Shown here: one piece after another, positions 40,958-52,900 of the stretch | Layout: each line of letters begins with the position of its first letter | Numbering within the stretch: the stretch's first letter is position 1 | Assembly (NCBI GenBank): GCA_036785325.1 | Contig: JAXIVH010000426.1 | Location: 27,501 to 91,500, forward strand | Length of the DNA stretch: 64,000 nucleotides | Origin: Urophycis tenuis | Taxonomy: Eukaryota; Chordata; Actinopteri; Gadiformes; Phycidae | Direction of reading: 5' to 3' | Notes under the pieces: generated by a model | Told to the model about the DNA's origin: nothing | The model's database searches: none | What the model saw: only the letters and a program-made list of their open reading frames with translations | Translations under genes and position numbers: made by a program

Positions 40958-43900
40958 ATGAATCGTGGACCACCCCGCGGACCCATGGCCGACGGGCCCC
41001 CGTTTGGGTTGCCCCCGCCGCCCGGAGACTGGGGGCCTTACGGACCTCCACCCGACGGGTGGAATCCCAGGGGCCCCCCGCCTCCCGGAGGCTGGGGGCC
41101 ACGAGGACCCCCGCCAGTAGAATGGGGTCGTCCTCACGACGCTTGGGGACCTCATCCGCCAGGATGGGGATACCCCGGTTGGGGTCCGGAGGGGCCGGAC
41201 CCGTGGGACCCAGCAGGACCACCGCCACCCGAATGGCGGGCTCCCCCACTGGACGGCTGGGGTCCGCCTCCCCCGGGCGGCTGGGGCCCAGGCGGCCCAC
41301 CTCCAGAACCGTTTTACCGTCCGCCTAGCCCGGACCCTTACGGACCAGTTCCATTGCCTCCTGGCTTCGCTCCTCCGCCTCCTCCCCCTGCCGCGTACCC
41401 TCCTCCGTACTTTCCCCCTGTGGAGCCCCCACCTCCGGCCGGGTTCCCCTCATCATACCCTCCTCCACAATGGCCGGGGGAGGTAAGACCCGCTGATCAG
41501 AACCAGTTGTACCACCGTTAGTTCAGTTGCCAAACTGTTGTTCTGAGTCGCTGGGCCGGTACACACCTGGCGTTCAGGTGTATTGATCTGCTGAGAGATA
41601 TGATAAGATATGGACTGATGTCAAGTAATGGAGTTTTTATTTTTGCAGCCGATGGTGAACCCTCCGCCGGAGCAGCCCCAATGGGTGAGTTCCCGGACCG
41701 GGGGGGGTGGGGGGCTGTACTAGGGGGCCATCCTAGTAGTATGTACCCAAGAGTAAACACTCCGGTAGAGGCTCCAGGATAGTGAGTTGGGACGCAGAGA
41801 GGGGACAAGATGGTAGAGGATGATGAGTTTATGTTGAAAAAGGAAGGAGAAACATTAAGCATCTCTTGTTCTTCCAGTTAAAGGCTCTGATTTCAGTTCC
41901 ACCCACGGACCCTCCGCCGCCCTCCACAAACACCCCCAGCACTCCCACCCCTGCCACCTCTACGACCCCCAAGCCGCCAGCAGCCCCTGCAAAGCCCGCG
42001 GTCCCCACCGACACAGAGCCCAAGGCCAAACCGCTCGGCCTTCTGGGAAAAAGAATGTTTGAAAAGTTTGTGCATTGCAATCAATGTTTTGTAGTTCAGC
42101 TCTTCCGTCGGAGACTGATTTTGTAGTTCTTCTACAGTGTTGGTTTTGTAGTTCTTCTACAGTGTTGGTTTTATAGTTCTGACCGAGCTGTCTCTCTCTG
42201 TACTCAGGCCGCCAGCTGGACGCTCCACTGGCATCATCTCCTTCATCGGGGTGAGTCTCTCGTCTATAAACACTACATATCCCATGAGCCCCATTGCTTC
42301 TGCTTACAAGCACATTATAGATACTACTGCATTACAGATGTAGAATTTTTTTGTGAAATCTGACTGTGCTGTATTGATCTAGTAACACTCTTACTTCTTG
42401 TGTCTCCAGCCCTCATTCGGCTACATAGAGAGGGAAGACCTGAAGAAGTTCTCCTTCAAATTCGACGCCTACTTTGGGAACTCCAAGGCCTTGACGCCAG
42501 GGGTCAGAGTTCACTTCACCGCCCTCAAGGAGAAGGTGGGTGTGTAGTGTGAAGCCTGCAGCAGGTTACCCGATGCTGGCGAAGGGCCAGCTCGCGGGTT
42601 TGATGTCGCGGTTGTGTGTGCACATAGCAGAACAATCAGGTGGCCACGGACGTGAAGGTGGCCCCAGGGGGGACGGAGAACGTTGGCATGGAGATCTATG
42701 AGGGCGTGGTCAACCAGCCAATCCAGGAGCCCCAGGTAAGCCCCGCCTCTCCACCACCCTCCAACCCTCATACTTCCTGGCGCTTGATTGGCCCATACCG
42801 ATGTTTTTAATGCGCTGTTTTCCAGATTTTTACATATACAGTAATAGGAAGAGATGAAAAATATAATATTTTGAATGAAGTGGCACAGAAATATTTCTCT
42901 GCCTTGGATATCGTGTCGGTCCTCCATCTTCATTAGCCTTGAGGACCACTGTAGTTTCATTATCGGTACTGCAAACAGTGAGATGAATCACACCTCAAAT
43001 CACCCTCCCAAGTTCCACAACAATAGTGCAACTAGCAGCAGAAGTCTGCATGTGAGATGTTCCTGGAAGAGGGGGTCTCTCCGTGTGGTTGAATGTCCTC
43101 TGTCCCGGTGCGCGGTCCAGCCCGGGGAGAAGCTGTACCCCGGCCAGGTGTACACGACCATCGGCCACCTGCGGACCAACCTGCCCTTCGAGCGGCGAGA
43201 CTCGACGGTCACGCTGCTGAAGAACGACCTGGTGCTCTTCAACCTGCTGACGGACCTGGTGACGGACAAGAAGAGGGCCACCAACCTCAAGCTGCAGATC
43301 CCCCTCACCTACACACACACCAAGGAGACCAGGGAGATGGTGCGTGTGCGTGTGCGTGTGCGTGTGCGTGTGTGTGTGTGCGTGTGCGTGTGTGTGTGTG
43401 TGTATTCCATTGACCTAGAATCACAATAGGGAGACCGTTGGTGTGAACGTTGTGTGATCTACCCAGAGCTCATTCCCAAAGTATACAAAGAAATATGAAT
43501 TTGTGCGTAGTTTAAAGACTGCTTCTGACTTCTGACTCTGTGATGGTTGACCCTTGACCCCTGGTGCTCAGGGTGTCATCACCAGCATCACGGGCAAAGA
43601 GGGGGTGATCTCGTCAGAGAAGCATGGGGAGCTGCCCTTCGACCTGAAGGAGAACCTGAGTGACGTGGACTTCACTGACGAGGACGTCAAGGAGGAGGTG
43701 GAGTTCACCATCCACATGGTGAGGAGACCCTGAAGATGAGAATGGTCACTGTCAAGACCCTGACCCCCTATGACCCCGCAAGGGCTGGGGCGATCGTGTT
43801 GTCTGAGAACTCAGGTTGCTGTAGGTTCTGGAGAGGGGGGGGGGGACTGTGAGTCTGAAGATGTGAAGAAAAGATGGGCGATTCGTGACCGACCTTCCTA

Positions 43901-46900
43901 TGTTTCTGGAATTGCTTCTTGTCGTTAAAAGTCCGTGCTGGTTTTGTGATTGGTCAACAGGTGCGAGGAGCTCAGCGGGCAATCAGGATCCGTCGTGCGA
44001 AGGAGCCCCTGCTCCTCACCCTCTGCAACTCCCCCCCTCTCGAGTCCTCTTCCCTCAGAAGCCAAGACAGCGTGGAGCAGCAGACCAGCGCGGCGCTGGG
44101 CCAAAATGTGCACCTGGACAACGAGCTGTATGAGGGGATCGTCAGCCAGACCATCATCCCACCATCGGTGAGGGACCTCACACCCAACCTGACCCCACCG
44201 AGCTCAGGCTTTGATCCAATGGGCCTTCAATCACAGCATGCAATCACTATGGGCCTTATTCACCCACTGAATGTGGTGTGATGGGTGTGTAACAGCTGTT
44301 TGTGGCCGGTCCTCTAGGGGAACCAGCCGAGCTTCCCGGGCCAGATCTTCGCCAACATCGGGCCCATCAAGACCAACGTAACCTTCGACCGGCGGGACTG
44401 CCCGGTCACACTGCTGAAGGACGACCACGTGCTGATCAACCTGCTGGTGGACACCATGACGCGCAAGCGCAGGGCCGCCAACATCAAGCCCAAAGTGCCC
44501 TTCACCTTCTCCTACACCAAGGAGAAGAGGGAGAAGGTGAGCCACCGTACAGCTTCTGGGCGAGGCTCTGTGTGTTCCTATACCCCTGGAACACAGGAGA
44601 GCCTCCCTGAGATTCACCACTGTGTTGGAGGGGGTACTTGTGAAGATTTAGACTAAGCTTTGTTAGTCATTCAAAAAAAAAAAAATTATATATTCTGTTT
44701 GGGATTTCTGGTACCAAAATTTAAAGCCAAAATGTAAAGAAAAAGACGATGGACTTTGTCTACGACTGAGGTTGAGGAGTCTTGGATGAGGTCTGCTCTG
44801 ATTCTGGACGTGTTAACCTATACACTGTCTTTCTGCTGGTATTTCCAAGGGTAACATCTGCAGCATCAAGGGGACCACTGGAGATATCCGCTCAGAGGAT
44901 TATGAGGGGATGCCCTTCGATGTCTCAGACACCTTCAGCGATCAAGAGTTTGGTCCAGAAGATGTCGGCAAGGAGGTGGAGTTCACCGTGACAACAGTAT
45001 GTCCCCAAATGAGCCGTATCCACGACGTGTTCTCCTGTCTATGGGCGTCTGTGTTTCCCCAGATGTCTACACATCATTCAGACTAACCCAGGTTTACACA
45101 GCTATTCATGTGTATGCAGGTACAGCATACACAGTTGTAGTCATCTACGTTCGGTTGTGGTCAAGGACAGTATATACAGGTGTGTGTGTGTGTATACCTG
45201 ATACACCTCTACACAAGTGTAGTCAGGTAGACACAGGTATGTTCTGTTGAAGACAGTGTATGTTCTCAAGGTGTTCACAGGTGTTCTCAAAGTGTATGCA
45301 GATGTTTACCAGGTGTCTTCAGGAGGTGTGTTTGTGTCCTGTGTGGAGGTGAAGGACGCCGCCAGGGCGGTTCGGCTGAGGAGGATGGAGCCACGCGGCG
45401 ACAAAATCCTGGAGGAGCAGAAAAAACGAGAAGAGGAGGAGAAGAGACTGCGGGAGGAGGAGAGGAAGAAGGAGGAGAAAGACTTGGAGAACAAGAAGGG
45501 AGTGGCTGCTGCGCTGGCAGCGGCCCAGGACAAGGTGGGGGTCCGGACTCCGGAGTCCAGATATGTTGTTGTTCTGTTCGCACATACCCCGTTCACGTAC
45601 CCAGCTGTTCAGCCTCGCTCATTATTGACCTTTTAGCCGAATGACCTCATCTTAAATTCAATCAAATAAGCTATTGTGATTGGCCGTTCAGCTAGCTAGC
45701 ATCACACTCCAACCAATCACAGCACAGACCGTACTCCCAGTAGAAGACCATAAGAGAATGCTAGCAAGGCATGGATTTACACAAGCTAGAGCAGTAGATG
45801 AGCTCTGTGACGTTGTGTTTCTGCCTCTTCTCTGTTCCCTCCGGGTTTGCCCTCCAGTGGACCCCACTGGGATTCAAAATGACCGACCCCAGAACCTTTG
45901 ATGACATCAGCAAAGAGCGCTTCCAGGGAACCGTCTTGAAGACCATCGCTAAAAGTCCTCAGGTCTTCCAGATCAGCAAAGAAGGTGCCAAGATGGAACC
46001 CGAGGAGAAGGTTGGTGGCTTTGCGTTTTCAAGGTCCGCACCTCCTGCCCGCATAGCTGCGGGGGGGAGGGGGTCGCACAGTGTCAATGTGGTGTTAAAG
46101 GAGGACCTCCATGTCCATCACAGGTGTTCTGACTTTGGACCTGCAGACCCGACTGTACATGCATCTACCTGTGTAGATGCATGCAGATGCCCAGATTTTG
46201 GGATGCGATCAGGCCTTCAGGGATAGGGGATGTTGTCTCAACCATTAGAAATCTGAGGCTGTCACGAGCACAGGAACCCCTAAACCACTGCATGAGGAGC
46301 ATTGCATTCTGTGACTAGCATGAAGGTTGTGTGTATCATAGTTTTGTGTTTTTAAAAGCATTGGAATCCAAAATGATGGAAAATGTAACTTTCGTCTTCC
46401 ACGTTTGTTGCTGCAGAACAATATCAAAGAAGATGAGGACTGCAAAGGGAAGGCCACCGTGGACGGAGACAAACCGGAAGTTGACAATGTCAAACCGGAA
46501 GTTGACGAAGTCAAAGAGGAAGTTAGTGAAGTCAAACAGGAAGTTAGTGAAGTCAAACAGGAAGTGGTCAAAGAAAACCAGGAAGTGGGCAAAGACTCTG
46601 CGAATGTTGAGGTGAAGCAAGAGGATGGTCGCCAGCCGGCCCGCGCCCCGGCCACTGTGAAGCAGGAGGACCGACCCGATAGAGGACGCCTGGTGATGAC
46701 GGTTGCCGGGGAACAGAAGATTTTGCACTTTGACCCCAGTGATGTCATAACCAGTGCCACCATGATGGTTGGAGACAAGGTGAGTCCGTCCTTCCGGTCT
46801 GGTAAAGGTGCTGTCTTGAGAGAGTGCCAGCACCCCCTTCGTATGCGAGGATTACTGCAAGTCGGCCAGCGGGAAGGTGGAAGGAAGTGTGTAATGCTGC

Positions 46901-49900
46901 TAATGCTCCTTATATTTATTGAACAGACGTTCAGCGGAAAACATATGACTGAATGCACAAAGCAACACTTTTTAAATGATAACAAGCCATAATACTATTT
47001 ACCTCACGCCGTCTGTTCCCGTCTCCAAGGTGCGCTTCAACATCGCCACTCAGCGGGGGAGCAAGGAAGAGCGGGCCACCTATGTGGAGATCCTGCCAGA
47101 CTCCTTCCAGGAGTCCACCGAGCAGCGCAGACATGTAAGAGCGCCTTCCTTGATTTGTCAGAGATGTGGGCCGATACGGTGTGCCTGATACGAGTGGGTT
47201 CATTCTGTTGGGACAGGGAATCGTGATTGAGTTCTCAGAGGAGTCCGGGCTCATCAAATGTTCCCAGAATCCCCAGCTGTTTTTCCGCATGTCTGAGGTC
47301 ATCATCGTTAAGCACAAGAAACTTCAGTTGAACGAGAAAGTGGAGTTCAGCGTGGTTCCGGTGAGTACTGGCACCACAATGGATCTACTCTGTGCTCTGC
47401 TCTGAGAGACATGTTGATGGCGTGCCTCACACATCGCCTCCTCTCTTCCTCGCCAGCACGAGACCGCAGACGGAGGGCACCAAGCCATCCGGATCACTCG
47501 CTTCATCGAAAACGTCTTCCTTCCCGTCAGGAAGCTGGGGGCCATCGGTGCCACCCCGGCCAAGGGAAAGGTAGAAACGACAGCAGCACCTTCTGGAACG
47601 CTGGCATGCTTTTATTGATGACCTCAAAGAACAACATGTCGATGGGATGAAGCTGTTCTCATCTCTTCTTGATGTCTTGTAGATGACGATCAAAATCTCC
47701 AAAGAAACGAAGACTGTTGAGGCCAAAGGGTGAGTCCAATGTCGGTGTTGTTCGAAGGACAACAGCACTCCCTTAATGTTCCCATTCTGCTCCTTCTTCT
47801 TTTCCTCTGATTGCCATTTTTCCAAGTATTCCGGTACCGTACCGGATTTCCGGCGTCAGGCGTTTGACTGCGATTCGTAAAAAAAAAAAAACCTGTTGAT
47901 GCGGGATATTGTCAAGCCTCTCCATGAAACCGCTACTGTTCAATCCTACGTTAGCAATCGTTTGCGTAGTTACGGTTGTTGAGACCATGCATGTATTCAG
48001 AAGGTTGTGACAGACATAGCAACAGTAACCACGCAGCAGAAGTTGATGCTGCGTTCCAGATAACTCCGAAAAAAAACGGGCTGTGAATCGTGGAAAATGA
48101 ATTGAGCAGCGTCAAACTCGGAAATTACACGTATATCCATCTTCTTCCAAAATAAGCATAAATTGCTGCTGCATAGGTTTTCAGTGTTCAGCGGATAGTG
48201 ACAATATGCCACACTTAGTTTTTCTTCTCCGACTTAACCTGTAGCGTGTACACTATAACCTCTCGGTTACCTCCGAGTGGACTTGAACGCAGCATCCAGG
48301 TTGGCGTTTGTTTCACTGAAATGCAAAGATGGACGCGAAATTCATAAAGCCAGCAGAAGACATCCTAACTGAAAAAGGACTTAAAAATAAATGGCGTTGG
48401 GCGTGGATAGAAGAAAGGGGTGAAGACGGTAAGCCTTTTGGTAGCTGGTGCCAAAAATTAAGAGAGCCGGGTGCTTGTTTCTGTGTGTTGTGCGCGAAGA
48501 AGCTTAGATATGCAACTAGCGGCAAAAAAGTTCTTCGACGTCACAAAGGTGACCCCGGCCATAGAGCTGCTGTTCGCGCTCTTCAACATACGACTCGTTT
48601 GCCGGGAGCAACAGCCACAGCTTCCAACGCTGAGGGGAGGATTTGGAAGTCGTCTGGGATATCTGCGTCCTCGTCTCCACTTGGCAATGGCGTTATTCCA
48701 AAAAAAAAAACACCCCCATCGCGGAAGTGGCCCGTATATTTAAAAGTAACCACTCTTGGTCAATAGGCTGCTGTGAGTGTCAATGGGGGCGGGGGGCGTG
48801 TGTCCTGGATTCGGTGCGTCTCCTTTGCAGGAGCGTCACAGTACCCACGCCAATGACAGATCGCGTTTGTGAGCTGAAAATATGTGTGTGCGCGTTCATT
48901 GCTGAACACGATTTATCATTCACAATCGCTCAACCGCTGGTAGACCTATGTAAAAAGTTAGCAGTTGATAAAAGTGCTTTGACGAAACTCTGGTCAGCAT
49001 GCCAGTTATATGAACACCCATGACATAGCACCAGAGTTCAAGAAACGACTGTCTGATAAGCTCAAAGGGTGTATGTTTTCTTTAAATGCTGATGAAGCCA
49101 CCAACCAGAACATGGACAAAATTCTCAATGTACTGGTTGCCAAATTGCCTACGGTATACGTTGTATCCACTACCCCCCCCCCCCCCCACCGCGCCCGAAA
49201 AAAGTTTAGGCTCAGGATTCTTTTTAACTTTAAGCCCTGTGTATTGTATCTGATGCAGTAAGGAGAAGGAAGAGACTGACAAACTGAAGGCGGTGGTGAA
49301 GAACCTGAGGTCCCAGGACCACAGAGACAGCAGGGGGAGTGGCGGGCACCGTAGATACGGACGCTCCAGGAGTAGGAGCCGCAGTCCGTCCAGGACTCAC
49401 TACGGCCGCTTTATCGAGAGGCGGCGCAGCTCCAGCATCACCAGGGAACGCTTGAACCGCCGCAGTCGCTCCCGGAGCCGAGAGAGGAGCGGGGACAGGA
49501 GCAAAGAGAAGAGCCGGGACAGGAGCAAAGAGAGGAGCATAGACCGGAGCAAAGAGAGGAGCAGGGACCGGAGCAAAGAGAGGAGCAGGGAGATTGCTAG
49601 CAGCAGGACGAAGAGGAGTAAAAACAGCAGGGAGAGGGAAGGGAGGGGTAGTGGTGGCAGCGTGGTAGTGGATGATGAGCTAGCCAGAAAAAAATGGGAA
49701 CTGGAGAAGCTAAATGAGATGATCGCTTACAGGAAGTCCCTAGTGGATCGAGACCCACGGGAAGTGGACCCCCGGGGAGCAGACCCCCGGGGAGATCCAG
49801 GCCAGAGGACGTGCATCGACTACGATCACGGCCGCATCGCTGTGCCCCTCAAGGAGTACAAACCGGTCCACCAGCATCGAGAAGACCCAGAATACCGCTA

Positions 49901-52900
49901 CCGCTCGCCTTCAGTTGACCCTGAAAGAGGTTACTATGGCAGCGCCTACGAGAGAGGCTACCGCCCACCGCCCTCTGGTGACCCCTACAGAGACCGTCTC
50001 TATGGAGACTATTCTTATGCAGACAAGCCCTACAGAGATGCTTCTTACACAGACCGCCCCTATGAAGACCGTTCCTACGGTGACCGTCCCCATAGCGATC
50101 AGCCATATGGAGAGCCGCCATACCCCGAGCGCCCGTACAGCAGCGCCCCGTATCCAGACCGCTATGACCCATACCGCGACCCGTATGTCGTCAACCCCCG
50201 TGCAGAACTACCATATGATTCTTCATACGACCCTCCACCGGCCAAGAGTGCCCGGTTTCCAGACCCTCCCAGAGGGTCCTCTGCCTCCCCAACTCCTCAG
50301 CTAGCGGCTCCTGAGAGTTCTCTCTCCTCCAGCTCCTACACAGCTCCCTCCACCCAAACTCAGCCCACATTCAAACCACCGCAGTTCAGACCTCCGTCCC
50401 CCATGGATTCACCTCCGAGGAGCCCCTCACCCAAGGCCTCCACCCAGTGGTCCGCTCCAGCTTCAACCCAGTCTTACAACCCTCTCCTGGAGATCTTCAA
50501 CAAAGGATTAGAAGCCAACAAGAAGCCTCCGGCTGCGCCAGTCAGAAGTACTCAACACCAGCAGAGAACACCCAGTGAGCCGCAGAGCTACAAGTTGCCT
50601 GATGACGGCCTGCTTCCCCATGAGCGGGCTGTTCAGGATGGGAGTGGCTTCTCTAGGATTGTAGGTCTGGCCTCGGAGCAGCCGGATCCCAGCAGGTACC
50701 GCAGTGTCAGCCCTAGAAGCTCCTCCCTAGAGAGGACCAAAGAAGAAGACCAGAGCAACACACAGCCCTTTGACAAGATCCAGAACCTGCTTAGAACCAT
50801 TGGTATGAAGCTGTCGACCGGCGAAACCTCCAAGCTCGGTGGCCTCACCCCAGAAAACCTCCACTCAAGGGAGCGGTTGTCCAGCGAGAGAGAAACTGGC
50901 CATTCTTCAGCTCAGAGGAACGAGGGCCGACCAGAATGGATTGGTTCTACAGACTCGAGGCGTCTCCACTCCCCATCCCCAGCCAAGGTCCCCAGCGTGG
51001 CGCCACGGGGCAGTAGAGAGTGCGAATACGAAGGCTTCCTGGACCAGCAGGAAATGGAGGCTCTAAAAAGGGCCAAAGAGATGCAGAGTCTCACCAAGAC
51101 CATCGGGGGCGTGTATGAATACACACCCAACACGCCTACTGTCCCTCCTTCCACTCAGTACCAATCTCAGCATCCTGGCTCCTCCTGCCCGGCCCCAACA
51201 AACAGCTGGGCCCCTGTCATAACTACCCATAGCCCAACCTTTCCCTGCATGGCCTCCACACCACCTCCAACTGTCCCACCGGCTCATAGGTACGGAACAT
51301 CACCTGGACAATCTCCAGGGTCGCCCCCGCAGTACGTCCAGGGATTCCCTACTTTTGGGCCCTCCCCGTCCTCCTCCTCCCTTCCCTTCTTGGGTCAAGA
51401 CGACCTAGCCCCTAGCTCCACTGGCTCTATGCAGAATCTACCTAGTGGCTTGATGGCCCAGACACCGGGGTCTTCCCAGGCCAGTTCATTGACTCCAGCC
51501 TTGACCAACAGTGCTGAGGTGCAAGAGCCAAACTCTGCTATCACCGTGGCCAGATGCCTCAAAGTGATCGAGACAGTCAAGTCTCTGAAACCTGGCAAGT
51601 CGGTCCAGTTTAGTTTACCCACAGAGCTGCCCGTCTCCAGTGTTCAGATCGCCGGAGGGACAGAAGATGACATTAAAGCCAAACAAAAGGAAAAGGTAAA
51701 CAGGAAAGTCTTACTTTTCTTAATCTTAGTCTTAGGGTTACCTTAGCAACTGTTACTAGCTCTTCCCAGAGGTGTATTCTTATGGAGAAGGGAAATACTG
51801 AAGGTATGTGGCATGGGGTAGGAAGGTAGGATTTCTTATAAATCAGATGTCAGTTATGCAAGTGTCATGTTGTGGTAATTGAACAAGAGAATGTTTTCAC
51901 TAAGGTGTGTGCGATGTGTTTGCTTCCCCAGTTGGACCAGTACAACCAGCGGATTCAGGACAAGAGGGAGTTGCAGTATAAAGAGATTAGGAATCTAAGG
52001 AAACAAGGAGTTTGGAAAAGACCTCCCTCTGTCTCACAAGGTATCACTGTTACCTATGCTTTATAGCTAGGTGCTTTAGCTGAACCTCACCAGCTGGGCC
52101 AAGGACGCCTACAAAAGCAGTTTTTACCTCCTAAATAATTTTGATGCAGAAGATGAAGAAGTTCATTCTGGTCTTTGAGAAATATTTATATATCAATAGC
52201 TCGAGGCATCTAGGTTTTCGGTGTGTTTTTTAATTAGTTATGATCTTGATCATTATTTTTGATCTTGATTAAAAAGGTGCTCTAAATCAGGTAGGTAGTT
52301 TTGCAGAGCAATCTTATGAAGTTCTTTCAGTTCATTTGTTTTGGGAGGTCTGATTCCAATATTGACATGATTATAAAGTGTAATAATCAGCTGTATCAGG
52401 TCCCGTAACAGAATCTCGGACAACAGATTTGGCATTTTGGTCGCTCTGCAAAGTGGGTTCGATGTGGTCCTTAGTGTAGTGGTCCAGCGCAGCCATGAAG
52501 AATGAAGACTTCTGATTCAACTAAGTACAGTTTACTTCTTTTATTACTAAATGCGCGGTGATTCGTCGTGTTGTGACGTGTCCGACTTAGATCCAGACTA
52601 ATGTTATTAGTGTTTGTTTTGTTGCTGGTTATTTTGCCGGTAATGTATCAACTAAGATTATGTTAAGAGGCGTACTCATTAAGTAAGACATCTTTCACAA
52701 TTATTGCGTATCCGTTTTGGTTTCGAAATATTATATTAATATAATTTATTTGACTAGTCATAGTGTAACTTGTAATTATAACTGATGCCTTACTTTACTA
52801 CAGTTTGGCTTGAATTTGGCATTTTTTAAGCTAGTAGTACTCATCCTGTCCAGAAAGCTTTAGTATGAAGACCAGGATAAAGAAATGGGTCATCTTCCGT

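Noticed and set aside
41059..41328. Alternative frame in exon 1 of the fusion gene
   Set aside because: The GPP-rich frame from 40958 continues to a good donor and closes in phase with the following exons.
49849..50304. Repeat-rich frames overlapping exon 19 in other frames
   Set aside because: They arise from the YRD-type coding repeat read in shifted or opposite frames.
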